A stretch of DNA of 64,000 nt, taken from positions 974,579-1,038,578 of the forward strand of contig NW_006768795.1 in NCBI RefSeq assembly GCF_000204055.1, read 5' to 3'. Below are positions 11,643 through 24,104 of the stretch, piece by piece (within the stretch, counting starts at the first letter, position 1; the number at the start of each line of letters is the position of its first letter). Source of the DNA: Melampsora larici-populina 98AG31 (Eukaryota; Basidiomycota; Pucciniomycetes; Pucciniales; Melampsoraceae). A model generated the notes under the pieces. That model had not been told where the DNA came from and did not search any database. It saw nothing but the letters and a program-made list of their open reading frames with translations. Both the position numbers and the translations under genes were made by a program.

Positions 11643-13098
11643 TGTGGCGGTCCTGGTCTTCTTTGGGCTCCCGAGGTCCCTCCTTGAAACTTCAGACTCC
11701 TTAAGCTTCAGTGAGGATGTATACAGCCAAATGAAAACTATGCATGCTTGAATGAGTTCAGTGAGTTTGTTTGAGACTTTTTACAGAGAGCACAAAAAAG
11801 GGGAGCATTCAAGAATGGTTGCAAATGGGCAAGTGTCCCGGGGCAAAAATCTGGGAGCACCGGGGAATCTAGGGATTTCATCTGAGACTCCAAGACTGAG
11901 AGTCTTCTAATACTCTGAGAATACAGAGCCCCTGGTACTAGCATATAAGAAGCCTATTACATATCCCCAAAAAAAAGGAACCAAACATATTCAAGTCCAA
12001 AACCCTACAAACTAAGCTTGTTGCTGTATTTCTAGCTGTCACACTGGACTCTACATTTTTTGGCCTGTGTGTGCCCACCCAAATAACAAATTCAACAAAC
12101 TTTTTCAATATTTCATCACAAATTCTATACTTCATGGCACGCAAGGATGGTTGTAAGCCAAACAATTATCCAGACATATGCACGGTCAATCCTCATATCT
12201 TACCCAATCACATCATGTCCAAGATTGGTAAGAGTTTCAAAAAGTCAAAACAAACCCAATAACAATTGATTAGAAATCACAACATACTTCCATTTCATGA
12301 TCATTGACTCTATGTTTATTGTCATCATCACCATCAAGGATTTGCATCTCTAATTCATCTTTATGTCCAAAGTCATTATCACAAGATTTTCAACTCATCA
12401 AAGTCTTGTCTATCCTTTCTTCTAACTTGTTAAATACTTTCTTACATAATTTTAGTCTATTTCCTATAACAAGAAAGGAAAGATAGCTCTAGGCCTAAAG
12501 AACCCATGGAAGATGAAGCCAATGCAAAAATGATATTTTAAAAGCAAGGGAATGAAGTAGAAGAATGGGAAGGAGGTGTAGATGTGCATTGTGGTGGCTT
12601 ATAGTGATGCTATAAGTTTGGGATATGTTCATGAAAGCAAAGAGGTAGGAGGTACTGATAAAGGCAATGAAGCCAAAAAACCAAATCAGAGTGAAAGGAA
12701 TTTGTGGGAGAATGCAATATCTCATTGAAGTCTTGGGGTTCTATTACCATTGGGTCCATTAGTCATTGTTAGTAGTTGACTAAATCACTATGATTCCACT
12801 ATATCAACATTTGAATCTATGACAATTGATCCATACTTGGTGCTTGCAATGACACCCTATAACACAAGCAAGTTTTGTCAGTTGATGATCAATTGGCTCA
12901 AATTGATCAAATATTTTTTTGTTTATTGGGTTTGAAGTTGATGAATGATCATGAATTGATTAATTATTTAATCCTCCCCTTTTCTCATTTTTACTCAAAA
13001 AAAAATTACACAAGACAAAAAGCCAATACTTTGAAAGTGTATGCAATCAAAGAGGCATATGTGCACAATATCCATATTTTCTGGTCACTCTTGATGGG
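11643..13098. other. Non-coding stretch, no gene recognised
   Basis: There are several short frames on both strands without any family motif. Probably old, unrecognisable transposon sequence. Confidence 0.3.
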
Positions 13099-13101
13099 TT
13101 A

Positions 13102-14085
13102 GAGCATCCACTATATGGGTGCGTTAACGCCGTGATTTAGCGTTACGATAACGCTAAAATCCAGACAGGTCCACTATGGACCTGTTTTAGACATGCGGTC
13201 CCTGCGACCGCGTCAAATCTTGCAGTCCCCGTGTTCAAATCTACGCAAGCCTACGACTTGATTTATCGTAGGATAATCAAGTTGGAACTGCTGTTCTCAA
13301 GACTTCAAACCGCATACATATCATCAACTTTGTTTCTCAACCTTTGAATGTCAAAACCTCAAGTTCAAACTTCAAAGTTCAAAAATTCATCCTCAAAACC
13401 CAACTTCAATACATCATATTTTGGAACATTGCACTTCGAATCGAATCGATTTCAATCTAGGATTCATATCTTTTCTGTCATAAAAATGAATCTCACTCAA
13501 CTTGTTTCAACTTTACTCACAACTTGTGTAGATTATCATCATTACTTAACCACGAGACACTCTGGTAGTTCTTGTAAACTTCTGCTACAGTGAAATCTGA
13601 ATGTACACCCTACATCTTAAGGTTTTGTGAGACACCTTAAGAATTGACGTGCAAAATAGTCAATTGCTGAGTAGGCTGAGCTCGAGCTCAATCTGTTTGG
13701 AATCAAGTCTGAAAAGGTGAAGGTGGTGTGTGAAGCCCATAAAACAAGATTTCAAAGACAAGTTGCTCAAATTCTTGATGTTCCTCATCATTGGGGTTTG
13801 AAGACTTCAAAAGACAGTTGATGTGTCTCTTCAAGGAACTTGTAGTGGGAATTTGATGAATGGTTTTTTGGATGGGATTTGCGAGAAAGATATGATAAAT
13901 CATTTCAAAATCAAACCACTGTGGATCTGGTTGATTCACAGTGATTTATTGTAGTTAAATCAGACATTACATCAATCCGTAGTGGATTTCATGCGGTTAC
14001 CAACTTGGGTAAAACACACGTGATTAAATTTCGTGCTCAGGAACGCAAAACTTAAGTTAAATCACCTTCATGATAGTGGATGCTC
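13102..14085. mobile_element. Non-autonomous PIF/Harbinger-like element, 984 bp
   Basis: The ends are perfect 13-bp inverted repeats (GAGCATCCACTAT and its complement), and each is flanked by TTA (13099-13101 and 14086-14088). A 3-bp TTA/TWA target duplication is the PIF/Harbinger signature. Subterminal regions carry GCGTTA/AACGC motifs. Only short frames lie inside and no DDE transposase is visible, so it would need a transposase in trans. Confidence 0.68.
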
Positions 14086-14088
14086 TTA

Positions 14089-14860
14089 CAAGCGAGAGAA
14101 GCACACCAGTGGAGAAGTGGTATGGTGGACTGGGTATGTATGATCATATGATGGATCCTGGTGTTGACAGATCAGGATGTGGTTGTGAACCTCACACTAC
14201 CTCACATGTGTCACCTGCTGGCCCTTGGACTTAATGGTCAAAATGTTTTGTCTGGTTTGATATTTTACATGACCAGTTAGCAATGTAAAACCAAAATGTA
14301 TGGATTAGTGCAGGTGTAGTGTGGGTTTGATGGCACAGGTGTGCAGTGATAGATCCTTTTATGACAAATTATACTCCTAATCATTTTTCCCCTTCCCACT
14401 TGGGGAAGTTGAATGATGTTCAGTGTGAATTTAACTCCTATAGATTCATCAACTTTCACAAGGTTGATTTAATCATTCAGAATTGTACCAGCATATTCCA
14501 CCCACAATCAAATGGAAATTTCAAACCACTTCATGCCACTCTCATTTCAACAGTTCAAGAACTCATTTCCCCCAACTCTTGATCACTGGGATGAAGGTCT
14601 CAAACAAGCCTATTTTTTTACAATATTTCTCAACTTAAATAAGCCCTCTCAGTGTCTGGGGAAAAGATGTAAGCCATCAACGGGTCCAGTGAGAATTTAT
14701 ACACACCCACTGCTCAGTCAGACTCAGAGGAAAATTCTGTCAAACAGAACTTCAACAGAGGGGATCTTGTGACAAGAAGCTTTAGGGATTGCCCTACAAA
14801 GCTCCACCCCTTGTGTGCTATTCAAACAAGTAGAAATCAAACAACTCTAAACTGTTATAC
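14089..14860. repeat. Repeat copy shared with the 33.8-34.4 kb foldback
   Basis: Positions about 14310-14420 carry the motif series GTGTGCAGTGATAGATC, ATGACAAATTATACTCC and ACTTGGGGAAGTTGAATGA. The same series is found on the + strand at about 34327-34410 and inverted at about 33790-33880. It is a dispersed single arm of that element. The remainder shows nothing. Confidence 0.5.
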
Positions 14861-14869
14861 CTAAACATT

Positions 14870-15400
14870 ACTCTTGCTTTGAGATCCCACTTGACATGTC
14901 TCTTGAAATCAGGGGAAACTTAGAAGACATTATCATGATCACCTTGATGATGACATGCTTAGGGCAGTTTTGATCTGTTGGAAGTCCACCAGAGGTCATG
15001 AGCACACAGCTTCTGTTGGGCAAATACCCTGAATAACAAAACATCTTGATCATGCCCCCAGTTCCTCTTGAAACATAATTGACACTTCCTCAGATTCACT
15101 GTGGTTCAACATATCCATCTCATCAAACAAGCCTTGTTCCTGAGTGTTGGATCAAGTGGGTTGGTGATGAGTACAAAAGGCTTGTGTAATTACCTGGATA
15201 CATTAAACAGACACAAAGGTGAGGATTTTGCATGCTGCCTCAACACCTTCTGTTATTCAGGAGATTAACAACAGAAGTTGTATGCTCATGACCTCCGATG
15301 AAGTCCCAACAAACCAATGGCAGACTGGCTTGTGCATCGTAAAGCTAATGATGTCTGCTATATGCTCTTACAAGCTGCCCAGAAATAATCTTGGCTTGTC
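14870..15400. repeat. Inverted repeat (foldback), about 500 bp
   Basis: The minus strand around 15050-14940 translates to NRSCVLMTSGGLPT, and the plus strand around 15265-15320 to NRSCMLMTSDEVPT. The two arms are therefore diverged inverted copies around a spacer of about 190 bp. This suggests an old foldback element or an inverted duplication of a once-coding transposon piece. Confidence 0.5.
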
Positions 15401-15699
15401 ATTTATCCTTCCTAACTCATACCCCTTCGTATGCATGAAATCCATAGAAGCATTTAGGATTTCTGAGTCAATTCGACCATGACGGCTTGAAAGTATTTGC
15501 TAATTCAATTCTCAAGTTGAAACCTATTAATTAGGTACAAGGTCAAAAAGTCATTCTTCCAACTTCCAGAATTCTCACAACAAAACAAAGCGTGGTTTGA
15601 CAAAATCAAACCCAACACCCAAAATCACTTCACCGAGAAACCATTCAACTAGATTTATCTTATCACGATCTCAAAAGACAACAAAAAAACCAACGGACA

Positions 15700-16954
15700 A
15701 TGCGATCAAATCCTAATCAATTCACCAAACTAACCCCTCAAGAAGTAACCCAATACCTCAACCGACTAAACCTAACCCACTCCCAACTCCCAAGCTGTTC
15801 AATCGAAACCTTAAAGCTCTTACACCTTAACCATTTACTTTATATACCATTTGATACGACTTCACTCCAATTACCAAAGAACTGGTGGAAATCTAATCAG
15901 AATCACGATGATAAAAACGAAAATGGAAAAGAAGATGGAAAAGAAAAAGAAAAGGTTTGGGTAAATCCAATGAAGAAAGAATTTGAAGGAGTTTTTTTAG
16001 ATGAGGTTGAAAGTTTTAATAGGATCATTATTGAAGGACGTGGTGGATACTGTTTCAACTTAAATTGTAAAGTTTTCTCAAACCTTTTTTTGCAATAGAT
16101 TCACAAGAACCAATAAAATGATTGATTCTTTACACCAACCTTTGATCTGAAATCTGTTTTGCTTTTGTTTTTGTTTTTGTTTTTGGTTTGGTTCAATAGA
16201 TTTGTTCGCAAGATTATTAATTACCCTAAACTACGAAGTAACTCTGCAAGGAGCACGAGTAAACATGTACCGAAACTCAAATCCATCAACCCACGGACAC
16301 CTTTGGTCACCAATAACCCATCTAACCTTATTCGTAACCATCCCATCAAGTCCCAGAAAGTTTTTATGTGATATAGGGTTTGGAGGTGGATCTTCTGCTT
16401 TTCCTATCGAATTAATTCCAGATATACCTATTAAAACTTTAACTAAAGGTGAAGAATTTAAATTAAACTTTCAACTTTGTCCTGATCTTGAGAATGAGAA
16501 TGGAAATGAAGGACAAAAAGCTTGGACTGTCGAAAGGTTTGTTAATGGGTATTGGTCTGCTTGTTATCATGTTTATTTAAATCCGTTAACTGTTTCGGAT
16601 TTAGAAGTTTATAATTGGTTTAGTCATCTTTCGCTTTACCTTTTTTTAAAAGCTCCTTTATAGAACCTCAACTAATTGATTCGGTGGGTTTTTTGTAGGT
16701 ATAATTCGACTTGTCCAGCTGCTCATTTTAAATCATTTATGGTAGTAAGTATCCTGAAACCAAACGGATCAAGAAGAACTTTGACAGCTACTACAAACCC
16801 TGAAGGAACTCATGATCAAATAATCAAACTGTATACAAAAGAAAATGTTATATCAGAAGAAAGTGATGTTTCAATCATCGAACCTAATTTTAATACGTTT
16901 TATGAAACTCTTTGTAAAGAGTTCGGATGGGGAATTCAACTTGATCGACGATAA
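15700..16954 (+). CDS. Arylamine N-acetyltransferase
   Basis: Three exons, 15700..16066, 16200..16617 and 16699..16954, giving 346 aa with phase-correct junctions. The enzyme moves an acetyl or other acyl group from CoA to arylamines and hydrazines by a ping-pong reaction at a catalytic cysteine. The family signature RGGYCFNLN contains the nucleophile C118. The expected His and Asp follow as H163 (PITHLTLFV) and D180 (CDIGFGGG), completing the Cys-His-Asp triad. The end of exon 2 joins exon 3 as NWYNSTCPAAHFKSF, a conserved region. The N-terminus has a Lys/Glu/Asn-rich insert (about 65-90) that is unusual and makes the protein longer than the usual 280-300 aa. Intron 1 contains a TTTTTG repeat tract. 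It converges on the Kre9-like gene 285 bp downstream. Confidence 0.9.
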
Positions 16955-17238
16955 AAGATTTACGAGTTTAGATTTTTGTTTTTGCAAGGGTTTGAAGTGT
17001 AGGGATTAGAAATCAGGATACGTTTTAAGGAACCAGATAAATGCAAGAAAAGTCTAGAGGTTTACACAAAAAATATACATGAAAGGTTTGACAACAAGTT
17101 TAAAAACAACAAAACTGTGAAGCATGGAGTGTAAAATAAGCGATTTGTGTCATAAGGAACAAGATGAACTATAAACACATTGAAAGAAAAGATGATATAC
17201 AAAACCAAAGTTTATTCATGATGGTGATTTGAATGGGT

Positions 17239-18050
17239 TTAAACTTCACTTAATAAACCAGGATAACTCATTGTTGTATAACCACCAACGGTCGAGACCA
17301 AACTGATTCCGATTCCGACCGAAACACTTACACTTACTAAGACTTGCCAAACCATTTGTTGTTTTGGTTCGAGTGGTTGGGATTGGTTTGTTTGATGAGT
17401 ATAAGGTGTTTTAGGATTCAAGGTTTCTAGGTTTGGAGTTGGAGTTATTGAAGGTAAGATTTCAAAAGTGGGTGATTTGGCAAAGGTTTCGCCTGTCTGT
17501 AAAGATGACAAAAGCTTATGAGTATCATGTTGTGACTTTGGATAGTTTGTGAATCATGAATGACTTACACTTGAAATGAAATGTAATTGATAATCTTTAC
17601 TTGGTTTTAAATTTGTTGTTCCATATAGATTAAACGATTCTTGATTTGAATTGATATATGTTTTTGTTAAAGAAGTTTGGATAGATGATGAACTGTGTAA
17701 GAAAAAGAAACAGCAAAAAGTTAATGTTCAACTCAGAATTAGGTGAAGAATTGGATTGGTAGACGAGTAGTGAAAAATAGAACTGACTCGAACTTCGAAT
17801 TAACGACTTCGATATAAAACCTTTTCGGATCGTTTATTGAAGAGATCCAATCCACTTTTAAAGGAGAAGATAAACTAAAGTTAAGGAAGATAAGCAACGG
17901 ATTATAAATGGTAAAGAGGTCAAAAAGAAAATGTTAGACTTACTTCCATGAACTGAATTGATTTGGTGAAGTGATGAATAAAGAATTTATGAAATTTAAT
18001 GTGATGATTAATAAGATGATTTGATTTTGTAAAGTGTTGAAGACCTTCAT
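17239..18050 (-). CDS. Kre9/Knh1-like secreted cell-wall protein (copy A)
   Basis: Four exons: 17944..18050, 17788..17874, 17569..17692 and 17239..17496 (191 aa). The signal peptide is MKVFNTLQNQIILLIITLNF. It is followed at once by the domain start ITSPNQFSSW, then DWISSINDPKRFYIEVVN, YGTTNLKPSKDYQLHFIS and AKSPTFEIL. This 'TSP..W ... W(T/S)S..DP.. ... Y.L.FIS ... A.S..F.I' pattern is the Kre9/Knh1 (Ser-Thr-rich GPI-anchored) family linked to beta-1,6-glucan and wall assembly. The C-terminus has a Pro/Thr-rich stalk and a hydrophobic segment (VWQVLVSVSVSVGIGISLV), suggesting a membrane or GPI anchor. A TATATATA stretch lies about 135 bp upstream of the ATG (18185-18192). Copy B at 20961..21794 has the same exon plan. 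Confidence 0.78.
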
Positions 18051-20960
18051 GATTTCTTTCTAATGGTTTGGTTTTTTGTCAATTTCAGTATACCTAGTTT
18101 CCTGTACTCTTTTCTTTACCTTTAAACAGGTTCTATATGCAAAGTTCGAAAGGAGTTCGAAAAGGGTGATATCTTATAAAAGTGTATATATAATGGATTT
18201 TATCAAAAAACCTGAATGAAATTGATATAGAAGTGAAAATCTAAATGAGACGATTGGAAATCAAGGTAAAGATGATATTTTGAGAACGCAAGTGGATATA
18301 AATACTTTGCCAAGGTGATGAAGATGGGATTCGGAAGATAAATACCTAGTATGAAGACAACAGGGTCCTTGACTTTGATAAACCAATCAAATCGATTTCT
18401 AGCTTAAGACTGATCAAGTTTACCAAATTGGGTTTTAAAATTTCAATTTCCTTTAAAAACCAACTTGATCCAATTCCAATTTCAAATTCAAAAAAATAGA
18501 AATGAATAAAATTATGTAAAATCAATCCAAAAGATAAACGATATGAGAACATCCCGATTCCCGATTCAGCCAAGCGCACACACTTGAGAGGAAAGTACTC
18601 AGAATCAGAATGAGGATTAGTGACATCGATGACGTCAATGTGTGATCTCAGAGCACGCTAAGCGCTCTCAAGTCATGGGTTTTCCAAGGTTTTCCATCCC
18701 CGGATTAAACTGCCTTACGTAGGCCTTATGTACCATAAAAAAACTTACCATGTTCATACACATGTACAGTCAACCCTTGATGTAAGCATGAAGTTTGGCA
18801 CAGGGAACTTTAGGCATAAGATGTAAACATAAACCCATCAACCTATACTTCCATGCTAGGCTTTGGGCCATAATGGCATGATTTCATATTTAACAGCCTC
18901 AGCTTGGTGAGTATAGGGTATAGTAGAAGGACATGTAGAGTATGTAGAAGAGACTCATAAAGCACTGATCTTCAACTGAGAAGCAATAGCTCAAACAAGT
19001 TTGAGGAGCAAGCAATGTAAAAAACATGTAGCAAACAAAAGAATGGAGTGAAAAGAGAGATAACACTCAAGTTGATAAAGAGGAATGTAGTGGAATTGAG
19101 TGATCCAAATAGAAAATCAATTCAAGGTTGAAAAGTTGAAGCTGAAGTCCAAGTCAAAGCTGCAGGAGTAAAACTGATTTAGCTCTTTGATTGCTGTAGA
19201 GATTTATCATTTGACTCATTGTCCCAGGTTCACAGTAGACTTCTGGTTTGGGATTGCTATCTGAATCTTCTTAGATTTCAATTGACAATTTCCTCAAGAG
19301 AGGGCATTGGTGTCTCTTTTTTGAATTTATCAATCCCCCCACTGGAGACCTGACACCTACAAGAGGGGCTATAGGTACTGCTTTGTTGATGATGACAAGC
19401 TTATGTGCTACTGCTTCAATGATCCAATGGAATAGATATTCCTCCAGCTTACAGTGCTTTCCCTTGGCTCTTGACAGTTGATTCACTGCTGTGCCAAGCA
19501 CTTACCTCCATCTGCTTGTGTTGAGCAAGCCATTGAATGAGTGAAGATTGAGTGATTTTGAATTTTTGTGAGGTTTCAACCTGAGTAGCTTTGTGCTTGT
19601 AATGCCATCTAACAACTTTGAGCTTGAACTTGAGATTTTGTGCTAAAAATATGCCTTGAAATTGGGAGGCTTGGGGGAAGTCATGTTGTGTTTCCTATTC
19701 AATTGAGTGAAAGAAGAATTCTTGCTGGAGGAATCAAAATTGCTCAAGTCTTTTGTCAAATCTACTGGCCAATATTTGGGTTGGCTGATTCAGAGGGGGA
19801 AAGATAAAAGTTCACATAGCATTAGAGGTGAGCATAGTAGGTTTGGAGGTTTCAAGAAGATTTCTTCCTGTTTGTTTGCAAATTTCTCCCAGCTCATTAT
19901 ATGATTACATGCTCAACATGGCCTGAGCAGATAAGTTAGGCCTTCCTCAGGATTTATTCCATACCCAAGCCTGAGAAAGGGCTATCCCATCTGCTAAGGT
20001 CATCTCAGGCCTTCTAATACTCAGCTTGCACAGTCAATTGACCAAATCTTATTACAGCAGTGTGCCAGATGATTCCTGAGTACTTATCCATCCTCAAGGG
20101 ATGCTCTTACAAGATGCTTGCTGTAGTGTACCTGTTCCGGATGGGACAAACAAAATTCAAGATACTGGCGGATATTTTCTTAACTTTCTTTGGTGTTGTG
20201 ATTTTTTCTAGGGCTGCAGTATATTATATCCACACTGGCCGTTTACTAGGATTATCCACTTACGGCGGGGGGCAGATTTTGGATTGTCTGACAATTCCTG
20301 CACCTTCAACCATAAGCAGGTTACCAATTTCACACAGTATCGTGATTATGAGATTAGCTTTGTCAACCGCATAGACCACACAGAGTGTTGTTTGTAATTT
20401 GTGCATATAAACACCGTTGCTCTCAGTTCCAGCATGTGGGATGTGAGCTATTTAACATGGTGTTGGCTGTTTGGCCTCTCAACTCTTGACACCCATTAGT
20501 TTGATGTGAAACTCTCATGTAAGGCCCCTGTGAAGTTGGATAACCAACCTTTGCATCTGGTGCCTTTCAATCAATGTAAAGTTGAATTATAATATAGTAT
20601 TTCCTGTCAATGGTGTGACTCAAACCCAGTGCCCTCCAGTACTGAGCAAAAACACTTGGGAGCTCTCTCAAGATTTCAAAAATTGAAGTGGCAGCAACTC
20701 AGCCAGTACCTCACTCAGTTTCTCTACTTCTCTCTACACTACTCAATGGCCACCTGTTCAGCGTGCTCTTAGATTTTTGGAATTCAGTTCACTATACAAT
20801 GTAAATCTTTCTGCTACTATTTTCAAAAAACGACAGTAAATCTACAACATCCCCACCACTGACTTTCTTTACAAAATTCTTATCTACAAACATGCTCTAT
20901 GTACACCAAACACACACAAATGGATTTGACAAAGGACCAAGAAGCTTATGGAAAGAGTGG
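18051..20960. other. 2.9-kb non-coding stretch between the Kre9-like genes
   Basis: The first few hundred bases are the promoter of copy A. The rest has only short frames (for example 20060..20374 +) without recognisable motifs. Probably eroded repeats. Confidence 0.35.
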
Positions 20961-21794
20961 TTAAATGACAAGCACATTGATCAAAAGAGACACAATCAGT
21001 ACCCATGACCATTTCAAGATTGAAAATGAAGCTTGGAGCTTTCCACCAGAATTATGAGCCGAATCTTTTGCATCAGTGGAGTTGAAACCCGGAATAGAAA
21101 CATCAGTATGAGGATAATTCATGGGACTAGAGTCATGCAAATCAACTGTTTTGTTGGTGTCTAGATGATTATCATTTTTGGTATTAGAGAGATCTGAACC
21201 GCTCTTCGAGTTGTATTGATCATTAGTGAGACTGAAAAGGTGTGACTGTGCCAAGACCTCATCGGACTTATAGAATGTTTGATTTAATGTGAGTTTGATG
21301 GGATAAGACGACTAAAGAAGAAAGAAATCACTCAACTTGGCTTTTGATGAAATTGATGGTATAACCTGTACCAGATTTAAGATGATTATTACCCGATAAG
21401 TCAAGCATCACCTTCCCATCACCAGAATTGACATCTTGCTTTACAAGTTCTATGATACCTTCAGGATAAATACTTTTGAGGAGAACCACATAGAAATCAA
21501 TTTGGGATAAGCATGCGAGTCCGAGGAGCCAGGTGAACTTACTTTGGATCCCGGTTTGTGATTTGAAGATCAAATTTTTCTGGGTCGGTTGAAGTGGTAG
21601 ACCATTCGATCTGAATTGGAGCAGATATACTAAAATAAAATAAAATAAGTTTATGGCTAATAAATTCTCTGGTAAGATGTAAAATAACTCAACTCCCAGT
21701 TGGTAGTTTCGGTAGGTGAAGTGATCTCAAATGCCTTGCTTCCCACAAAACACAACAACAAGAGATGAAACACAGAAGGCATTCTCAAAGGCAT
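20961..21794 (-). CDS. Kre9/Knh1-like secreted GPI-type protein (copy B)
   Basis: Four exons: 21694..21794, 21543..21629, 21337..21472 and 20961..21266 (209 aa if the first ATG at 21794 is used; a second in-frame ATG lies at 21782). The signal peptide contains SVFHLLLLCFVGSKA, followed by FEITSPTETTNW, IEWSTTSTDPEKFDLQI, SGTGYTINFIKS and DEVLAQSHLFSL, the same family signature as copy A. Exon 2 is 87 nt in both copies and the first two intron phases agree. The tail is Asn/Asp/Ser-rich and ends in NSGGKLQAS plus a hydrophobic run (WVLIVSLLINVLVI), a good GPI-anchor signal. Introns 1 and 3 start GTTGAG rather than GTAAGT. A role in wall glucan assembly is by family. Confidence 0.75.
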
Positions 21795-22656
21795 TCTAAA
21801 AAAGATGTAGTGTCAAATGAGATGGTGTGCTGGTCCTTGAAGGGCTGGATTGAGTAAGTATTTATTTACTACTATGATACACAAGGAAGAATGGAAGAGT
21901 AGATTGGATGAGACAGACTATAGTTTGATGGAAAAGAAGGAAAAAAGACAAAGGCAGAGGTCCATTTTATTGTCCATCTCAACACCTGATCATGACCGTT
22001 TCTTCAAGCAGCCCGGTCGCTGCTCAGCGTACCAACTATTAGCAAATTCAATGCACATTTGAAATTGCTATGTACCCAAATGAGCTTTCAAGTTTCCAAG
22101 TTGCTATAAGACCTTTGAACTTTGCACACTCACTTCTCATGACGTAGACCCTTCAGGGCACAATCGTGAAAATTCCCCAGAGCAGATTACTCAAAGGCTT
22201 GTGCAGCACTGCTACGTATCCCTTTGTGGCACGCAGGCATCGGAATTGTGAAATCGTGAGACCTAGTGTACCGTATGCGCAGATCCTAGAAACCATCCAC
22301 GGCCAAATGCCTGAAGTTATTCTACTTTGAATGATCTGCTATGAGAAATCTCGATACTTTCAGAGAGACTTTTCGAGTTTGAAATCTGGTGTTTGAAATT
22401 TCACTCTGAATGTGTGTAGCAGCTGTGTGCCTCTGGCTCTATATGTGATGAATGATCTTGACTGTACCTGTATTTACAATTTACTGTGATGATCCAAAAA
22501 GTTTTTTTCCTTCAAATGTTCATCAAATATGCCTGTATAATTACAAGAAGAAAGAAAACCAAAACACAAACAATGTACAATGCAAACTCTAGAAACCTAT
22601 CAAGGAAAAGACTTAATTAGAAGATAAAGAAGAAATCCAAGTCTTTAGAAATCGTT
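21795..22656. other. Intergenic region
   Basis: Promoter of Kre9-like copy B and the 3' side of the cystinosin gene. I see no gene in it. Confidence 0.35.
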
Positions 22657-24104
22657 TTAAACAATTAATTGATTTGATTCATCTTGATTTCTTATCCTAT
22701 GATTTTCTTCTTCTTCTTCATGATGTTGATGATGTTGTTGTTGATGATGAAGATGATTTTCAAGAATTTCATAATTTGAAGTTTTATAGAGTACATAATG
22801 TTGTAAGATAAAAATTATATCAAAGCCTATTGATAATAAAGCGATGCCTCTATAATCAAATCCAAATCCAAATCCAAATCAATTAAATCAAGCTTTTTGA
22901 ATCCTTTGTGAAAACTTGATGAGCTATGAAATGTGATGAAAAACTTACAATTTACCAGGATTTGATTTTAAACTTGACCAATCATCTTGAAGAAAAGCAT
23001 CCAGGATCATTTGAGCTCTAAAAAAACCAAGAAAAAACAAAAAAAATTGTAATGAATTTCAATTTCTTCACCAACAAAGCTTCACCAAAGACAAAACATT
23101 AAAGTACAGAAAGAAAGAAAGAAAGGACTCACAAACTCAATGTACCACCCAAAAAATCCAACAAGATATTCAAAATACTCCAACCCACAGTACTTTTCCG
23201 TTTATAATTCAACCAAACCTGTGGCACATATTTCACAAACGAAATCCATACTTTAAAAGTAGACAAAACCATCACCAAATCTAAAAATTCAAATCCGTTT
23301 TTCAAAAACAAAAACTTTGGGTTTGGATGTGAAGATGTTTCGGTTTGAATACAGAGAAGGGTCAGGATTGGGAGTAAGACGGTTAGGATTATGAGCAGGT
23401 AACGGGTGGGTAGTGATACGGTTTGGTTTGAGTCACGCTAAACAAAACCAAGAAAAATCATACAAGAATTAGTGGAAGAGAGAAATGGTGAAAAGATTAA
23501 GAAGAAAGAGACTTTACTTTATAAATTTGACTTTGAAAGCAAGTGATTAGACTTAAAAGAAGAGCATGTAAACTAAAGATCAAATCATTAAATCTTACAT
23601 TCGGAACTTTTTGTTCATGTCTTTTTGAATATTCGTTTCGAATTAGATTAGAGTATAATAATGATCCATTTGAAATTGAATAAAATAAGAAACCTAAAAG
23701 AAAAAAGTTCAGAATCAGTTTTTTTTATCAGAGGGCTTTTTTTGTTGAGGTATGGAATGGAAAGATGGTTTTGTGGTTAACCGAAATGTAGTTGGGAGAA
23801 TTGACTGACCTATTGTGTTTAGGATTAAGAAATCGATCGATAAACCTCTAACCCTAAGAACAAATCAACGCATCAAACTTTCATTTTTCATAAGATATAC
23901 ATTTTTCATGCTTTCTAGATTAAACTGTTTATGTTTTTCTTTGTGGAATGAAGATAACAGGTTTGAAGATAGATGATCTTACGATTTCTTTCTATAATTT
24001 AAAATCACTTGAGGATAAAAACTTATACACCAAGCAAGTGTATAAATCCAACCTATTAAATTCGATAACCATATAAGAAATCTTGGATGATTTAGTGTTT
24101 CCAT
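22657..24104 (-). CDS. Cystinosin-type lysosomal/vacuolar cystine transporter (PQ-loop)
   Basis: Six exons: 23983..24104, 23810..23853, 23518..23693, 23133..23437, 22949..23017 and 22657..22849 (302 aa, all phases consistent). Cystinosin (yeast Ers1) exports cystine from the lysosome or vacuole with protons through a seven-helix PQ-loop fold. Two PQ motifs are visible: [19 protein letters not shown] (P31-Q32) and [19 protein letters not shown] (P186-Q187). The conserved blocks [31 protein letters not shown] and [18 protein letters not shown] follow. The long lumenal N-terminus of animal cystinosin is absent, as in fungi. The C-terminal tail is rich in His, Gln and Glu ([15 protein letters not shown]). 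The start [12 protein letters not shown] is the only ATG in frame before the first helix. Divergent from the TFIIIC gene. Confidence 0.9.

Noticed and set aside
13348..13939. Coding frames inside the 984-bp Harbinger-like element
   Set aside because: Short frames on both strands without transposase motifs; probably non-coding filler.
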